Shown: positions 1-8,610 of the stretch, piece after piece
Layout of the letters: every line of letters begins with the position of its first letter
Numbering within the stretch: the stretch's first letter is position 1
DNA from: an uncultured Gammaproteobacteria bacterium
GTDB lineage: Bacteria > Pseudomonadota > Gammaproteobacteria > Pseudomonadales > Pseudohongiellaceae
Reading direction: 5' to 3'
Length of the DNA stretch: 64,000 nucleotides
Assembly (NCBI GenBank): GCA_913060975.1
Contig: CAJXVC010000009.1
Coordinates: 62,001 to 126,000, forward strand
The notes under the pieces: model-generated
The model's database searches: none
Told to the model about the DNA's origin: nothing
What the model saw: the letters and a program-made list of their open reading frames with translations, nothing else
Translations under genes and position numbers: made by a program

Positions 1-464
1 TCGATACCATGAGTGCAATGCGACACGATATCATTGAGAAAAAGGTGGGCGATTCGCGCAGCCAGAGAACCGGATTCGGAGCCTGGAAACGAGCGATTGA
101 GATCGCGACGGTCAGGCAAGTAGCGCGATTGGTTGATAAAGCCAAAAATGTTAACTACTGGAATGGCTATTAAAGTGCCATGTAACCTTTTTATGGCTTT
201 CTGATTAAGTATTCGCCTGATGATCTCAACGCCATTGATTTCATCGCCGTGAATAGCTGCAGAAACGAACATTGTTGGGCCCGGTTTCTTGCCACGAATA
301 ACCTGAATAGGCATTTCAAGTTGAGTATGAGTGTAGAGACTGGGTACCGGCAGATCAATCATGCGGGTCTCACCGGGCAGGATCTCTTGCCCGGCGATAT
401 GTAACACGTCTTCAGGTTTAACTTTAGCCACGTCCGCGTGTTCTCGTTTTACCCGCTTTGGCAT
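1..464 (-). CDS. Succinylglutamate desuccinylase/aspartoacylase family protein (partial, C-terminus beyond window)
   Basis: Zinc-dependent amidohydrolase/carboxypeptidase-like family. About 154 N-terminal residues are visible; the family is usually about 330-350 aa, so the gene runs off the left edge. The zinc motif is present as HGDE at residues 72-75 (His72 and Glu75 as ligands), in a conserved HGDEINGVE context, and the family signature DLNRSFPG lies at 121-128. The third zinc ligand would lie outside the window. I chose the ATG at 464, which overlaps the end of rimK by 41 bp and has a weak GGA upstream; a GTG at 431 in the same frame is an alternative with an 8 bp overlap. Either way it is translationally coupled to rimK, an association seen in other gammaproteobacteria. 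The natural substrate is not known; a link to peptide or glutamyl modification is inferred only from the neighbour. Confidence 0.9.
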   Translation of the reverse strand, partial: MPKRVKREHADVAKVKPEDVLHIAGQEILPGETRMIDLPVPSLYTHTQLEMPIQVIRGKKPGPTMFVSAAIHGDEINGVEIIRRILNQKAIKRLHGTLIAIPVVNIFGFINQSRYLPDRRDLNRSFPGSESGSLAARIAHLFLNDIVSHCTHGI

Positions 465-1329
465 TTTTTTCCATGAACGTGATTATCAATCCGGCAACGT
501 CTTTGCCGGTTGCCTGTTCGATGCCTTCCAGTCCGGGCGAGGAATTCACTTCCATGACCAGTGGGCCATGGGCTGAACGCAGTATGTCGACACCACAGAC
601 GTTAAGCCCCATGGTCTTGGCAGCACGAACCGCCGTGGAGCGCTCTTCAGGAGTAATTTTGATGAGGGATGCGGTTCCTCCGCGGTGGATGTTGGAACGG
701 AACTCGCCATCTTTGGCTTGACGCTTCATGGAAGCAACAACTTTGCCGTCCACAACGAGGCAGCGAATATCGGCGCCGCCAGCTTCCTTGATGTACTCCT
801 GAACCAATACACTGGCCTTGAGGCCAAGAAAGGATTCGATGACTGACTCTGCCGCTTTGCGTGTTTCAGCCAATACCACACCAATACCCTGGGTACCCTC
901 CAAAAGTTTGATGACCAGCGGTGCCCCGCCAACCATTTTGATCAAATCCTGAATATCGTCAGGCTTGCTGGCGAAGCCGGTTACTGGCAAACCAATGCCC
1001 TTGCGAGACAGGAGCTGCAGCGAGCGCAATTTGTCGCGCGACCGGGAGATCGCCACGGATTCGTTCAATGGGTAGACGCCCATCATCTCAAACTGTCTCA
1101 AAACAGCAGTACCGTAAAACGTTACTGACGCTCCGATACGTGGAATCACTGCATCAAGCGGCTCCAGGTTCTCCCCTCGATAGTGCATGCTTGGGCGGTG
1201 TGAGGTGATATTCATGTAGCAGCGCAAGACGTCCAGCACGCGCACTTCATGGCCGCGCTCTTCAGCAGCCTCAATGAGTCGGCGTGTCGAGTAAAGTCGA
1301 CGGTTTCTGGACAGTATGCCTATTTTCAC
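424..1329 (-). CDS. rimK: RimK-type ATP-grasp ligase, ribosomal protein S6--L-glutamate ligase
   Basis: ATP-grasp ligase that, in the E. coli prototype, adds glutamate residues to the C-terminus of ribosomal protein S6. At 301 aa it matches the family length. Visible motifs are the ATP-binding lysine K141, the glycine-rich loop GTQGIGV at 145-151, QEY at 177-179, D187/R189, and the metal-binding E260/N262 in [13 protein letters not shown]. The N-terminal MKIGILSRN and the SRSRDK stretch near 95-100 are also typical. The C-terminus is basic (KTRTRGRG). It heads a minus-strand pair with the aspartoacylase-like gene, which overlaps its 3' end. S6 as substrate is by family homology. Confidence 0.92.
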   Translation of the reverse strand: MKIGILSRNRRLYSTRRLIEAAEERGHEVRVLDVLRCYMNITSHRPSMHYRGENLEPLDAVIPRIGASVTFYGTAVLRQFEMMGVYPLNESVAISRSRDKLRSLQLLSRKGIGLPVTGFASKPDDIQDLIKMVGGAPLVIKLLEGTQGIGVVLAETRKAAESVIESFLGLKASVLVQEYIKEAGGADIRCLVVDGKVVASMKRQAKDGEFRSNIHRGGTASLIKITPEERSTAVRAAKTMGLNVCGVDILRSAHGPLVMEVNSSPGLEGIEQATGKDVAGLIITFMEKNAKAGKTRTRGRG

Positions 1330-1533
1330 GATTAGATCCCGGAAATTTGATGAATTTAGAGTTTGAGCCTACTAGCTCTGCACGCCGGTGTGACGCTACA
1401 GGGGGATCAAAGCTTAACATATCAGTCGGGAAACTTGTGCTATCTATCCCGAATTGCCTTGATCTGATTGACCAATTGTCCTGCCCATAAGACAGGCGAG
1501 ACGGCTGGCACTGTCTAAGCAGAGACTTTCTAA

Positions 1534-2001
1534 TCAGGCACTTTTAATGATGGTGCCAGGTCGCACTTTTCCAGACTCCACTACCACGGCCCGTAAGCCG
1601 CCTCTGTGTACCAGATCTGGCAGTACCGCCTTGTGAACGCTGGCCGCCAAATAAGCGCAGGGTTCGCACAATTCTACACCAAGGCATCTGGCTTCCCCTA
1701 ACACAAATTCCTTACCCACCAAGGCGTTAAGGTCGATTCCAGAGGTGACAATGCTGCGCCGAAAATCACCATAGTCCAAATCTGCGTTGTGCTTGGCAAG
1801 AAAGGCGTCGAGTTCGTCCTTGTCCACAAGTGTCACCTGATTCTCTGGCGCAGCCTTGCCATCGGCGGCCGCAATCTCTGCTAAGGCATGATAGCGATCA
1901 CCGACTATCCCCTTGTCCTTCTCGAGAATGGCTTCTTCGATACCGACCACCACGTCACGCTTGTCCGCGGCGATATAAATCTTATGCACGATACCCACCA
2001 T
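1534..2001 (-). CDS. MOSC domain-containing protein
   Basis: Stand-alone MOSC domain (molybdenum cofactor sulfurase C-terminal type), 155 aa. Members bind molybdenum cofactor or carry activated sulfur; small free-standing forms are mostly uncharacterised. Support: GDRYH at 34-38, RRSIVTSGIDLN at 81-92, the cysteine pair C112/C115 in LCEPC, and LVHRGGLRA at 130-138, all typical of this subfamily. It is the last gene of a tight minus-strand run and starts 3 bp after the GFA gene stops. A molybdenum hydroxylase pair lies elsewhere in the window (42.0-44.7 kb), but nothing in the sequence links the two. Confidence 0.88.
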   Translation of the reverse strand: MVGIVHKIYIAADKRDVVVGIEEAILEKDKGIVGDRYHALAEIAAADGKAAPENQVTLVDKDELDAFLAKHNADLDYGDFRRSIVTSGIDLNALVGKEFVLGEARCLGVELCEPCAYLAASVHKAVLPDLVHRGGLRAVVVESGKVRPGTIIKSA

Positions 2002-2004
2002 AGA

Positions 2005-2391
2005 CTAGGCTCCGGACTGAGTACCATCGACGATGGAGAAAGTCTGCCCATCAATCATATTTACGTCAGTCAGGCTTGTCGGGTCGAAATCGTCAAGGCA
2101 GGCCACATTGAAACCAACTTCATCAGGGCGGCGCCGGCGTTGGTGATGCGTATAGATTCCGCAGATCGAACAGAAGAAGTGCTTGGCGACTTTGGAATTC
2201 CACTGATACAGGCTCAACTTGTCAGCACCTGCAGTAATTTCAAATTGACTCAACGGGGAGGTGCCCATGATGGCGCCCTTGCGCCGACAAAGAGAGCAGT
2301 TACAGCGCATAGGATTGTCGAGCGCGTCGTTATTGTGGACAGTGAATTGCACTGCTCCACAGTGGCACTGGCCGGTCATTGGACTATTCAA
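2005..2391 (-). CDS. GFA (glutathione-dependent formaldehyde-activating/CENP-V fold) family protein
   Basis: Small zinc-binding protein of 128 aa with the GFA/CENP-V cysteine pattern: C9 and C11 in CHCGAV, C30/C32/C35 in RCNCSLC, and C74/C77 in FCSICG. The archetype was proposed to speed the reaction of formaldehyde with glutathione, but most members are not characterised, so function here is open. Spacing to the upstream VOC gene is 11 bp and to the downstream MOSC gene 3 bp, so it is very probably co-transcribed with both. The arginine run after the last cysteines (HQRRRRPD) is where the family often carries a short basic loop. Confidence 0.88.
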   Translation of the reverse strand: MNSPMTGQCHCGAVQFTVHNNDALDNPMRCNCSLCRRKGAIMGTSPLSQFEITAGADKLSLYQWNSKVAKHFFCSICGIYTHHQRRRRPDEVGFNVACLDDFDPTSLTDVNMIDGQTFSIVDGTQSGA

Positions 2392-2402
2392 TGTTCACTT
2401 CC

Positions 2403-2843
2403 TCATTTCGGTTTGTCGGACAATAGTGCCATGACGGCGCCAGCCGGGTCCTGAATGACACAGAAGTCACTACCACCCATGCGCCGCGGTCCATCGATAA
2501 CCTTGCCACCTTTGGCTTCACAAGTGGCCGCACTGGTAGCGACATCTTCGACGCGCACATAAACCAACCATTGTGTTGGCAGGTTTGCATTCTGGCCACG
2601 TGCATGACATACCCCGGCGATGGTGTCGCCACTTCCGGGTAGATTAATGTTGTAGTCGGCGTAGGTGCCCATATCGACGTCTTCACTCTTCCAGCCAACT
2701 ACTGACTTGTAGAAATCACGTATTTTCGGCGCATCGTGTACAGTCAGGTCGAGCCATTCTATACGACCAATATTACTGGCGGGTTTCTCGACAGCTTCCG
2801 GTTCGGACTCAGGTTGGGCTTGTGGTTCCTGTTCGTCGCTCAT
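2403..2843 (-). CDS. VOC (glyoxalase/bleomycin-resistance fold) family protein
   Basis: 146 aa vicinal-oxygen-chelate protein. After an acidic, glutamine- and glutamate-rich leader of about 25 residues, the domain starts at IGRIEWLDLTV and shows typical features: DAPKIRDFYKSVVGW for the first beta-alpha unit, TQWLVYVRVEDV for the second, and FCVIQDPAGAVMALL at the C-terminus. A longer reading frame extends to 2948, but the ATG at 2843 has a good ribosome site (GAGGAAA, about 5 nt upstream) and overlaps the PPOX stop codon as ATGA, so this start is preferred. Substrate cannot be deduced; this subgroup is often annotated as a possible lyase or binding protein. Confidence 0.87.
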   Translation of the reverse strand: MSDEQEPQAQPESEPEAVEKPASNIGRIEWLDLTVHDAPKIRDFYKSVVGWKSEDVDMGTYADYNINLPGSGDTIAGVCHARGQNANLPTQWLVYVRVEDVATSAATCEAKGGKVIDGPRRMGGSDFCVIQDPAGAVMALLSDKPK

Positions 2844-3394
2844 GATGTTTCCTCGTCCAGTATGTGTGTTGGCAGCCCGTCCAGGCTGACCTGATTGCGC
2901 GCGCGCCAGTAATTTTCGATCGGTTCGTCGCCTTTGCTCGCGATCCACTTGTCGAAGTTGTCGCGTTCCGACTTGAAGTCAAAAAATGGCACTCCAAACC
3001 CGCAAGAGGTCTGCACCAGTTCAATCGTAAAATCCACATACTGACGCGCGGTCGGATGCGGTGTAAACAAAGCTCCCAGTTCTTCCCAGTCAGGATCGCG
3101 GGGATGTACGGCGCGGGCTTTGCCATACAGTCGCAAGATTTTTGGCTGGCCATCGAAGGCGCAGAACATCATGGTCATGCGATTGTTCTGAGCCAGATGT
3201 GCTGCGGTTTCATTGCCGCTGCCGGTTATGTTCAACCAGACGATGCGTTGTTCAGACAGGACCCGCAAGGCGTCAAAGCCTTTCGGAGAGACATTGATCG
3301 TACCGTCATCTGCTGCAGTGCCGACAAAAAAGAGTTTCTGATGTTCAATGAAATTGATGAGATCACTGTTCAGCTGATCAAAGCGCTTGCCCAT
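2840..3394 (-). CDS. Pyridoxamine 5'-phosphate oxidase family (FMN-binding split barrel) protein
   Basis: 184 aa split-barrel flavoprotein of the PPOX superfamily. The N-terminal part FVGTAADDGTINVSPKGFDALRV and the following strand (RIVWLNITGSGNETAAHLAQNN) are the usual cofactor-binding region, and RMTMMFCAFDGQPKILRLYG matches the next barrel strands. This subfamily is distinct from PdxH; it is usually predicted to bind FMN, F420 or heme, and no activity can be assigned. A clear GGAGG ribosome site precedes the ATG at 3394. The stop overlaps the VOC start by 4 bp, indicating translational coupling in a four- or five-gene minus-strand operon. Confidence 0.85.
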   Translation of the reverse strand: MGKRFDQLNSDLINFIEHQKLFFVGTAADDGTINVSPKGFDALRVLSEQRIVWLNITGSGNETAAHLAQNNRMTMMFCAFDGQPKILRLYGKARAVHPRDPDWEELGALFTPHPTARQYVDFTIELVQTSCGFGVPFFDFKSERDNFDKWIASKGDEPIENYWRARNQVSLDGLPTHILDEETS

Positions 3395-3792
3395 GGCTGC
3401 CTCCGGGTGCGGGGATGGTCTTGGTAGGAAGCCGGATCACTAGTGATGCCGAAGAAGTCTTCGTGTGCAGTAACAATGTCGTTGCAAATAGATGAGGTAT
3501 CTTCGTCCCGGTCCGATTTTTCGCGTGCAATGCCGCGCAAAATTGCTGACCAGGCATTGCGCTCCAGCCGGCGTTCGGTCCAGTACCGACCCATCGGGAA
3601 TGACAGAATTTCAGTCACATAGCGCCGGATAGCGGCTTCCAGTGCGAAATCATAGCCTGCTAGCCGGTTCAGCAGCAACAACCGCATACTTCGGGTAGTG
3701 ATGGAATTACAGTAAAAAAGCCTGGTAGAGATATCATGCGGGGTCATTTCCTGCTGTTTGTTGCAGGTTTCGATAATGCAATCGATGCTCAC
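3370..3792 (-). CDS. Hypothetical protein (uncertain)
   Basis: Open reading frame of 140 codons starting with GTG at 3792 and overlapping the PPOX start by 25 bp. I recognise no domain. The middle part (ALEAAIRRYVTEI to AREKSDRDED) has helix-like, charged protein composition, but the N-terminus looks less convincing and neither the GTG at 3792 nor in-frame ATGs at 3747 and 3687 has a well-spaced ribosome site. It may be a real lineage-specific first gene of the downstream operon, or chance. The position, in line with the operon and ending inside the next gene, favours a real gene slightly. Confidence 0.38.
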   Translation of the reverse strand: MSIDCIIETCNKQQEMTPHDISTRLFYCNSITTRSMRLLLLNRLAGYDFALEAAIRRYVTEILSFPMGRYWTERRLERNAWSAILRGIAREKSDRDEDTSSICNDIVTAHEDFFGITSDPASYQDHPRTRRQPWASALIS

Positions 3793-3867
3793 TTCAGTGT
3801 GACTGGCACGCCAGTCTTCGCATTACAAATCCATGCTGCGACTGGAGATTTCGGTGCGGCCCAATTC

Positions 3868-3981
3868 TCAAGCCTGAAGCAGTTCCAAGCGCAGTTCCAC
3901 GACAACCAGAATAACGCCAATGAGAACAACGAAGCCCGTCGGTCGAATACTATCCGACGCCAGGCCTCGCTTGCTACTCAT
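3868..3981 (-). CDS. Possible small single-span membrane protein
   Basis: A 37-codon frame beginning 16 bp after the stop of the PQQ dehydrogenase gene, same strand. Its predicted product has a short polar N-terminus (MSSKRGLASDS), then a hydrophobic stretch GFVVLIGVILVVVEL long enough for one membrane segment, and a short tail. There is no strong Shine-Dalgarno, only GTGAGC upstream. The hydrophobic run and position suggest it could be a small accessory protein, but a chance frame cannot be excluded from sequence alone. Confidence 0.3.
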   Translation of the reverse strand: MSSKRGLASDSIRPTGFVVLIGVILVVVELRLELLQA

Positions 3982-3997
3982 CAAAGCGATGGCTCAC

Positions 3998-6127
3998 TTA
4001 GTCTGGCAGACTGAACACGTAGATCGCATTGCCATGATCCGGATAAGTGATTTCCGTGGCGATTACACTCGGCACGGTACGCGGGCTTGTACCGCCCAGC
4101 GCTGCAGTGACAGCAATGTATTGCTTGCCGTCGATGGCGAACGCAACAGGGTGGCCCTGTACTGAAGTGCCCAATCGGGTTTCCCACAAGACTTCGCCGG
4201 TTTCGACATCGTGCGCGCGGAAGTAGCGATCGAGATCGCCAGCAAACAGCAAATTGCCGCCAGTGGATATCGTACCGGTATGATATGAAGCGCGTTGCTC
4301 GAAGCTCCACGCTTCTTCCATAGTATCTATGTTATAGGCGCCGAGCTTGCCAAGCTTGCCATCGGTACCGGGCATTTCGAAAAATTTACGGCTGGCTGCA
4401 AGGCCACCCCCGCCTTGTACCAGATCAACTTCCCGCGCCGCATTTTCCAGACAGGTCTGGCTAAGTGGAGCGATCATCAACCCTGTTGGCGGATGATAGG
4501 TCATGGAGTGCCAGTCCTTGCCGCCAGCACTTGAAGGACAGGACGAAGTCCATTGATCCAGCTGGGCATTCTGAATGTCTTCACGATAAGTGACCGCTCC
4601 CGTTTCCGGGTCGATGTGAGTGAAGGAATTCTGGAAGACCGTTTCGGCAAAGCCGCGGAATTCGCCAGAGACGCGATCGTTTTTCCACAGGATGCCATAC
4701 TTGCCTAGCGAGAAGACCAGACGCTCGTCGCCGCGGTTGACCAATACGCGCTCAAACACTTCATCGAGATCCAGTGCTTCGGCAGGTACGTGCTGAAAGT
4801 ACCAATCCAGTGAGCCAGTATCGATATCAACGGCCACTGTTGAGTTGGTGAACAAGCCGGCATCGTTAATGGTCAGATGACGACTAACAGGTACCCAGGG
4901 TTTTTGCTGGGCAGTACCCCAGTAAGTCAGGCGCGTTTCCGGATCGTAAGTGCCGGTAATCCAGGTCTCACCACCGGCGCGGAAAACATTGTCCAGGTCG
5001 CCCCAGGTGTCACCACCGGGTTCGCCTGCTTGTGCGATTGTGTTGAACCGCCATTCCAGTTCCCCTGTTGTGGCGTCATGAGCGCTGATATAACAGTCTT
5101 CCGGAATATAACGAGCGCAACCTGCCAGGCCAGTAATGACTTTGCCATCGGCGATGATTGGGCCGGACGAATTGGAGAAGCCAAGGCTGGAATCAGCTAT
5201 TTCGGTTTCCCATACTTGTTCGCCAGTGCGGGCATCCAATGCCACTAACCGTGCATCTGTAGTGGCTTGAATAATCTTGTCGTCATACATGGCGATGTTG
5301 CGCATGTCCTGACCATTGGCTGGACCCGTCCAGTGTTCCCAGATCAGCTCGCCAGTCCTGCCATCCAGCGCCTGAATAACATTGCCCGGATTGATCAGAT
5401 AGACGATGCCGTTATAGACCAGTGGCGCCGGTTCGGAGTCGCCTTCGTGCATGTTCCAGACCCATTCCAGTGTCATGCCACGCACGTTGTCAGTGTTGAT
5501 CTGATCCAGCGGACTATAGCTGTGGCCGTGAGGGTTGCGGCGGTGAGACGGCCAATCAGCCGGATCCGGATTTTCGAGTCGCTCGGTTGTCAGTGGCACA
5601 AATTCGACAAAGTCTTCCGTGTTTCCGGCGACAGTCAGGCCTTGTGGTGCCGGAGGTTCAGGGCGTTCACGACGCGCCACGACGGCGGAGACGTTGTCGG
5701 CAATGGTAAAGTCCGTGCTGGCGGTTAATGGCTCAGTGACTGAATCGACGCCATTCTCATTGAGGATATGCGCAACGATTGCAACATAGTCGTCATCGCT
5801 GAGATTGCCGCTGCCGCCGGGTGGCATGTTGGCTTGAATATTACCCAACAGCAGTGCTGGTGTTTGTGTGCCCCAGCGTTGTAGAAACGCGCCGCCGGTT
5901 AACAACGGGCCAAGACGTGTGCCTTCCAGATTGGCGCCGTGACAGGCTGCACAATTGGTGGCGAACAAGTCGGAACCCGACGATGCCTGGCTGTCAAAAC
6001 TGGGTCCAGCTGCAACAGCGACTGTTGATTCTGCTGGAGCACTGCCGCTATCACAGGCTGCTAACGCGCCGCCCAGCAGTAAACTGATACCGATCTGCTT
6101 GCTAAGTTTGAGCTTTGAAATTGTCAT
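3998..6127 (-). CDS. PQQ-dependent dehydrogenase (quinohemoprotein) with N-terminal cytochrome c domain, lipoprotein
   Basis: 709 aa periplasmic quinohemoprotein. It starts with a lipoprotein signal (LLLGGALAAC, acylated Cys25), then a cytochrome c domain with heme motif CAACH at 59-63 and a likely axial Met in NMPPGG. From about residue 180 follows an eight-bladed PQQ beta-propeller with many W-docking repeats (for example VIQALDGRTGELIWEHW, LVALDARTGEQVWE). In classical type II quinohemoprotein alcohol dehydrogenases the cytochrome is C-terminal; here it is N-terminal and membrane-tethered. The substrate is probably an alcohol or sugar/polyol, not determinable. A paralogue without cytochrome lies at 12.3-14.1 kb. 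No pqq biosynthesis genes are in the window. The CHRD gene ends 26 bp upstream of the start. Confidence 0.9.
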   Translation of the reverse strand: MTISKLKLSKQIGISLLLGGALAACDSGSAPAESTVAVAAGPSFDSQASSGSDLFATNCAACHGANLEGTRLGPLLTGGAFLQRWGTQTPALLLGNIQANMPPGGSGNLSDDDYVAIVAHILNENGVDSVTEPLTASTDFTIADNVSAVVARRERPEPPAPQGLTVAGNTEDFVEFVPLTTERLENPDPADWPSHRRNPHGHSYSPLDQINTDNVRGMTLEWVWNMHEGDSEPAPLVYNGIVYLINPGNVIQALDGRTGELIWEHWTGPANGQDMRNIAMYDDKIIQATTDARLVALDARTGEQVWETEIADSSLGFSNSSGPIIADGKVITGLAGCARYIPEDCYISAHDATTGELEWRFNTIAQAGEPGGDTWGDLDNVFRAGGETWITGTYDPETRLTYWGTAQQKPWVPVSRHLTINDAGLFTNSTVAVDIDTGSLDWYFQHVPAEALDLDEVFERVLVNRGDERLVFSLGKYGILWKNDRVSGEFRGFAETVFQNSFTHIDPETGAVTYREDIQNAQLDQWTSSCPSSAGGKDWHSMTYHPPTGLMIAPLSQTCLENAAREVDLVQGGGGLAASRKFFEMPGTDGKLGKLGAYNIDTMEEAWSFEQRASYHTGTISTGGNLLFAGDLDRYFRAHDVETGEVLWETRLGTSVQGHPVAFAIDGKQYIAVTAALGGTSPRTVPSVIATEITYPDHGNAIYVFSLPD

Positions 6128-6153
6128 GGTATTGCCTCTTTGAATTCTTGGTA

Positions 6154-6606
6154 TCAGCTGTCGAAATGGCTGCGCAGGTAAATCCAGCCGCGCAGTTCCC
6201 CAGGGCCATTGTTTTCACTATGTACTTGTACATAAAGCGCATTGTCACGCAGTGCTTGTACTTGTTCGTCGGTTAGCTCGAGCATGGCGAAAATGTCGCC
6301 GCTGGCAGCTTCCTGGACTTCCAGTGCATGTGCGACTGGGCCGGGTTGTGCGGGCGGGCCATTGTGTAAGTGGGCAGCAATAGCGGCTGAACTCATGCCG
6401 GAAAAACTGCCTTCAACAGTCAGCGTATTGCCTTCCAGAGTAAGAATGACTTCACCTTCACCGGTGATCTCATTAACAGTTTGCGGTGTAGTCGGCATTG
6501 GTGACAGGCGTGCGCGATACACTTCAGTTTGTGCTAGCGCGGGTGCGGAGAGAACCCCAAGAATGGTTGCGATCAGGGCGATGGAACATTGGCCAAATTT
6601 ATTCAT
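6154..6606 (-). CDS. CHRD domain-containing secreted protein
   Basis: 150 aa exported protein: Sec signal peptide to about residue 25 (cleavage after APALA), followed by one CHRD domain. Family hallmarks are AIAAHLHNGP in the middle and NNGPGELRGWIYL near the C-terminus (the conserved HxHxG and GELRG elements). CHRD domains occur in chordin and in many bacterial extracellular proteins; no enzymatic role is established. It lies between the tannase-like gene and the PQQ dehydrogenase on the same strand, 26 bp before the latter, so it may be co-expressed in a periplasmic oxidation unit. Confidence 0.88.
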   Translation of the reverse strand: MNKFGQCSIALIATILGVLSAPALAQTEVYRARLSPMPTTPQTVNEITGEGEVILTLEGNTLTVEGSFSGMSSAAIAAHLHNGPPAQPGPVAHALEVQEAASGDIFAMLELTDEQVQALRDNALYVQVHSENNGPGELRGWIYLRSHFDS

Positions 6607-6733
6607 TTTTTTACGGCTCGGTTTGGTTGATCGGAGTGGAAAGCTAACAGCAATTCCCGTGGCAAATCAATTTAGCTACCATCTTTGGTAGCATTCACGC
6701 GTCTGACTAATAGCCAGACGCGTGAGCGAATAG

Positions 6734-8437
6734 TCAGCGGCAGGTAAAGTTCTCTGCCAGCCAATTGTCCGGGTTGTCGGCGCCGCCACGCGGGCCGGTA
6801 TAGCGCGCTTGTTGCGGGAAGACACAAAGCGGTCGCTCGTTATCCACCACATTATTTGTGCTATGAGTAGCAGTAATGCGCTCGGGCGCAGTGCCATTTT
6901 CGACCCAGTCTACCAGCGGTGCAAGTTTGTCCCATGTGTCCGGGCCGGGGCCGCCGCGGCAATGGCCCATGCCCGGCGCCAGAAACAGGCGGGCTTTGTC
7001 TTGGGCTTCGGCCATGCTGCCAGCGAAGGTTGTATCGACCATGTCATTGTAATAGTCGATGGTGTCCTGAGCGATGATGAGTGTATCCACCAGCCCATGA
7101 TAGATAATCATTTTACCGTCTTCATTGACGAGGAAACGGGTCAGGTCAGGGTCAGTCGCATCGGTGATGGATTTCATAACATCACCCTTGCCGGAATAGA
7201 AATCATTGATATCCCAGTTGATCCAATGAAATTCCGGAATCACTGCGTCAACGTCGGGTATGTAATTAACATCGCGCACATCGGGAACTGTGACACCTGG
7301 GTCTTCTTCATAGAACAGGTAATTCATGTGGTCGCCGGCAACGCCCATAAGCTTGGATGGCCCCATGCGGTTGCCTTGCCATGGAATGTAGTAACCAGGC
7401 CACCGTAGTTCAGAACCGGGCATCTTGCCCGGGTACACCTGACGTCCGCTATCATCGGCAGGCCCGCTGTATAAATCGATGATGGTTTGTAGTTGTGCTT
7501 GCGTGAAGCAGCTGTCCGAACTGCTGTCTGCCGGGCACATGAGGTCGCTCAGGTCACTGCTCGGATCAAAATTACAATTGGCCGGGTCGCTGACCAGGCC
7601 GTCGCTGATGCCGTCGTTGGCGTCGCATTGTTGCAGCACCTTTTCATGCAGCACATCGATCAGATTCAGGCTGTCGTAACTGCCATCGCCATTGGTGTCG
7701 ACCGCGAGGTTGCCGGCCAGATTGTTGCGAAAGACGCGTTGCAGATTCCAGGTGCCGGAGGCATTCAGGCCCTGATAATCAAATGCTGGTGCGCCGGCAA
7801 CGATGCCATCGAAATCGCCCGGATAGCGCTGCGCGGACATGAAGCCCTGCCGCCCCCCTTGCGAACAACCTTCGAAGTAGGAATAGCTGGGCGCGCGGCC
7901 ATAATAGGAGTCGACCAGTACTTTTCCGGCCATCACGGTCAGGTGGACAGCGCGATAACCAAAATCGATTTCGGCCTGGCGATTGTTAAAACCAAAAGAG
8001 GCTCCGGGTTCGACGCCATTGTCATGACCCAGATTGCTGTTGGTTACGGCGTACCCTTCGGCAACGCGATGATCGGCATAATCCAGGTCGCCATCCTTGC
8101 CGCCGTCGCCCCACATCAGGTAGCGACCATTCCAGTTTTCGCGTTTGGGTAGCTGCGCATGAAAGTGAATCGCCGGGCTGATAATACCGCGTACGTAGCA
8201 GTAGCTGTCGCCGCCTTCAGGATTGACGCGCGGCGTTGCCAGTGTAATGGTCAGGTTGCGCGCCAACAGCAGATTTTCACAGGCCGCACGTTCGTCGGCA
8301 GTGAAAGTTTGCGCTTGTGTTTGACCGGCGAATCCCAATACCAACCCTACCAATGCCAGTAAGGACTTCAGATTGGCAAGCCGGTAGTGGTGAGCATAAC
8401 GGGCGGAGAGTGAGCGGCAAGAGTCCGGGGAAATCAT
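6734..8437 (-). CDS. Tannase/feruloyl esterase family alpha/beta-hydrolase, secreted
   Basis: 567 aa. An N-terminal hydrophobic segment (SLLALVGLVLGFAGQTQAQ, about 25-44) is a signal peptide preceded by a long basic leader, so the real start may be internal. The catalytic nucleophile lies in GCSQGGRQ (C191, S192) and the catalytic His in GMGHCRGG near residue 505. The Cys residues next to Ser and His form the CS-D-HC arrangement characteristic of tannases and feruloyl esterases. GASFGFNNRQAEIDFGYRAVH before the nucleophile is a family signature. The lid region has Asp-rich stretches (DTNGDGSYD, CDANDGISDG) fitting calcium binding. It likely cleaves aromatic-acid esters or related substrates such as MHET-like compounds; exact substrate unknown. 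Confidence 0.88.
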   Translation of the reverse strand: MISPDSCRSLSARYAHHYRLANLKSLLALVGLVLGFAGQTQAQTFTADERAACENLLLARNLTITLATPRVNPEGGDSYCYVRGIISPAIHFHAQLPKRENWNGRYLMWGDGGKDGDLDYADHRVAEGYAVTNSNLGHDNGVEPGASFGFNNRQAEIDFGYRAVHLTVMAGKVLVDSYYGRAPSYSYFEGCSQGGRQGFMSAQRYPGDFDGIVAGAPAFDYQGLNASGTWNLQRVFRNNLAGNLAVDTNGDGSYDSLNLIDVLHEKVLQQCDANDGISDGLVSDPANCNFDPSSDLSDLMCPADSSSDSCFTQAQLQTIIDLYSGPADDSGRQVYPGKMPGSELRWPGYYIPWQGNRMGPSKLMGVAGDHMNYLFYEEDPGVTVPDVRDVNYIPDVDAVIPEFHWINWDINDFYSGKGDVMKSITDATDPDLTRFLVNEDGKMIIYHGLVDTLIIAQDTIDYYNDMVDTTFAGSMAEAQDKARLFLAPGMGHCRGGPGPDTWDKLAPLVDWVENGTAPERITATHSTNNVVDNERPLCVFPQQARYTGPRGGADNPDNWLAENFTCR

Positions 8438-8530
8438 CGTGCTTCCTTTATTGTTCTTGTATAAATGTGATGCAGTCAGATGGCATTATTGCAAAGCGAT
8501 TTCAGGCCGCCGCGGTGGCCTTCTAACTGA

Positions 8531-8563
8531 TTGACTTTGTTCTTATTAATTCGCTGCTATCAT
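8531..8563 (+). promoter_or_regulatory. Probable sigma-70 promoter of the SRAP gene
   Basis: TTGACT at 8531-8536 followed after 18 bp by TGCTAT at 8555-8560 (TATCAT at 8558-8563 overlaps it at a poorer spacing), about 50 bp before the ATG of the SRAP gene. Sequence match only; the transcription start is not known. Confidence 0.4.
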
Positions 8564-8610
8564 CCCGTTAAAGGGAGACTGGGACTTTACCACCACGGGA
8601 TACAAAAGCA

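Noticed and set aside
2864-3427. 187-codon plus-strand frame across the PPOX gene
   Set aside because: Antisense to PPOX, whose domain and ribosome site are clear.
7493-8152. Long plus-strand frame (219 codons) opposite the tannase-like gene
   Set aside because: It lies wholly antisense to a clear enzyme gene with catalytic motifs and shows no recognisable domain or ribosome site.
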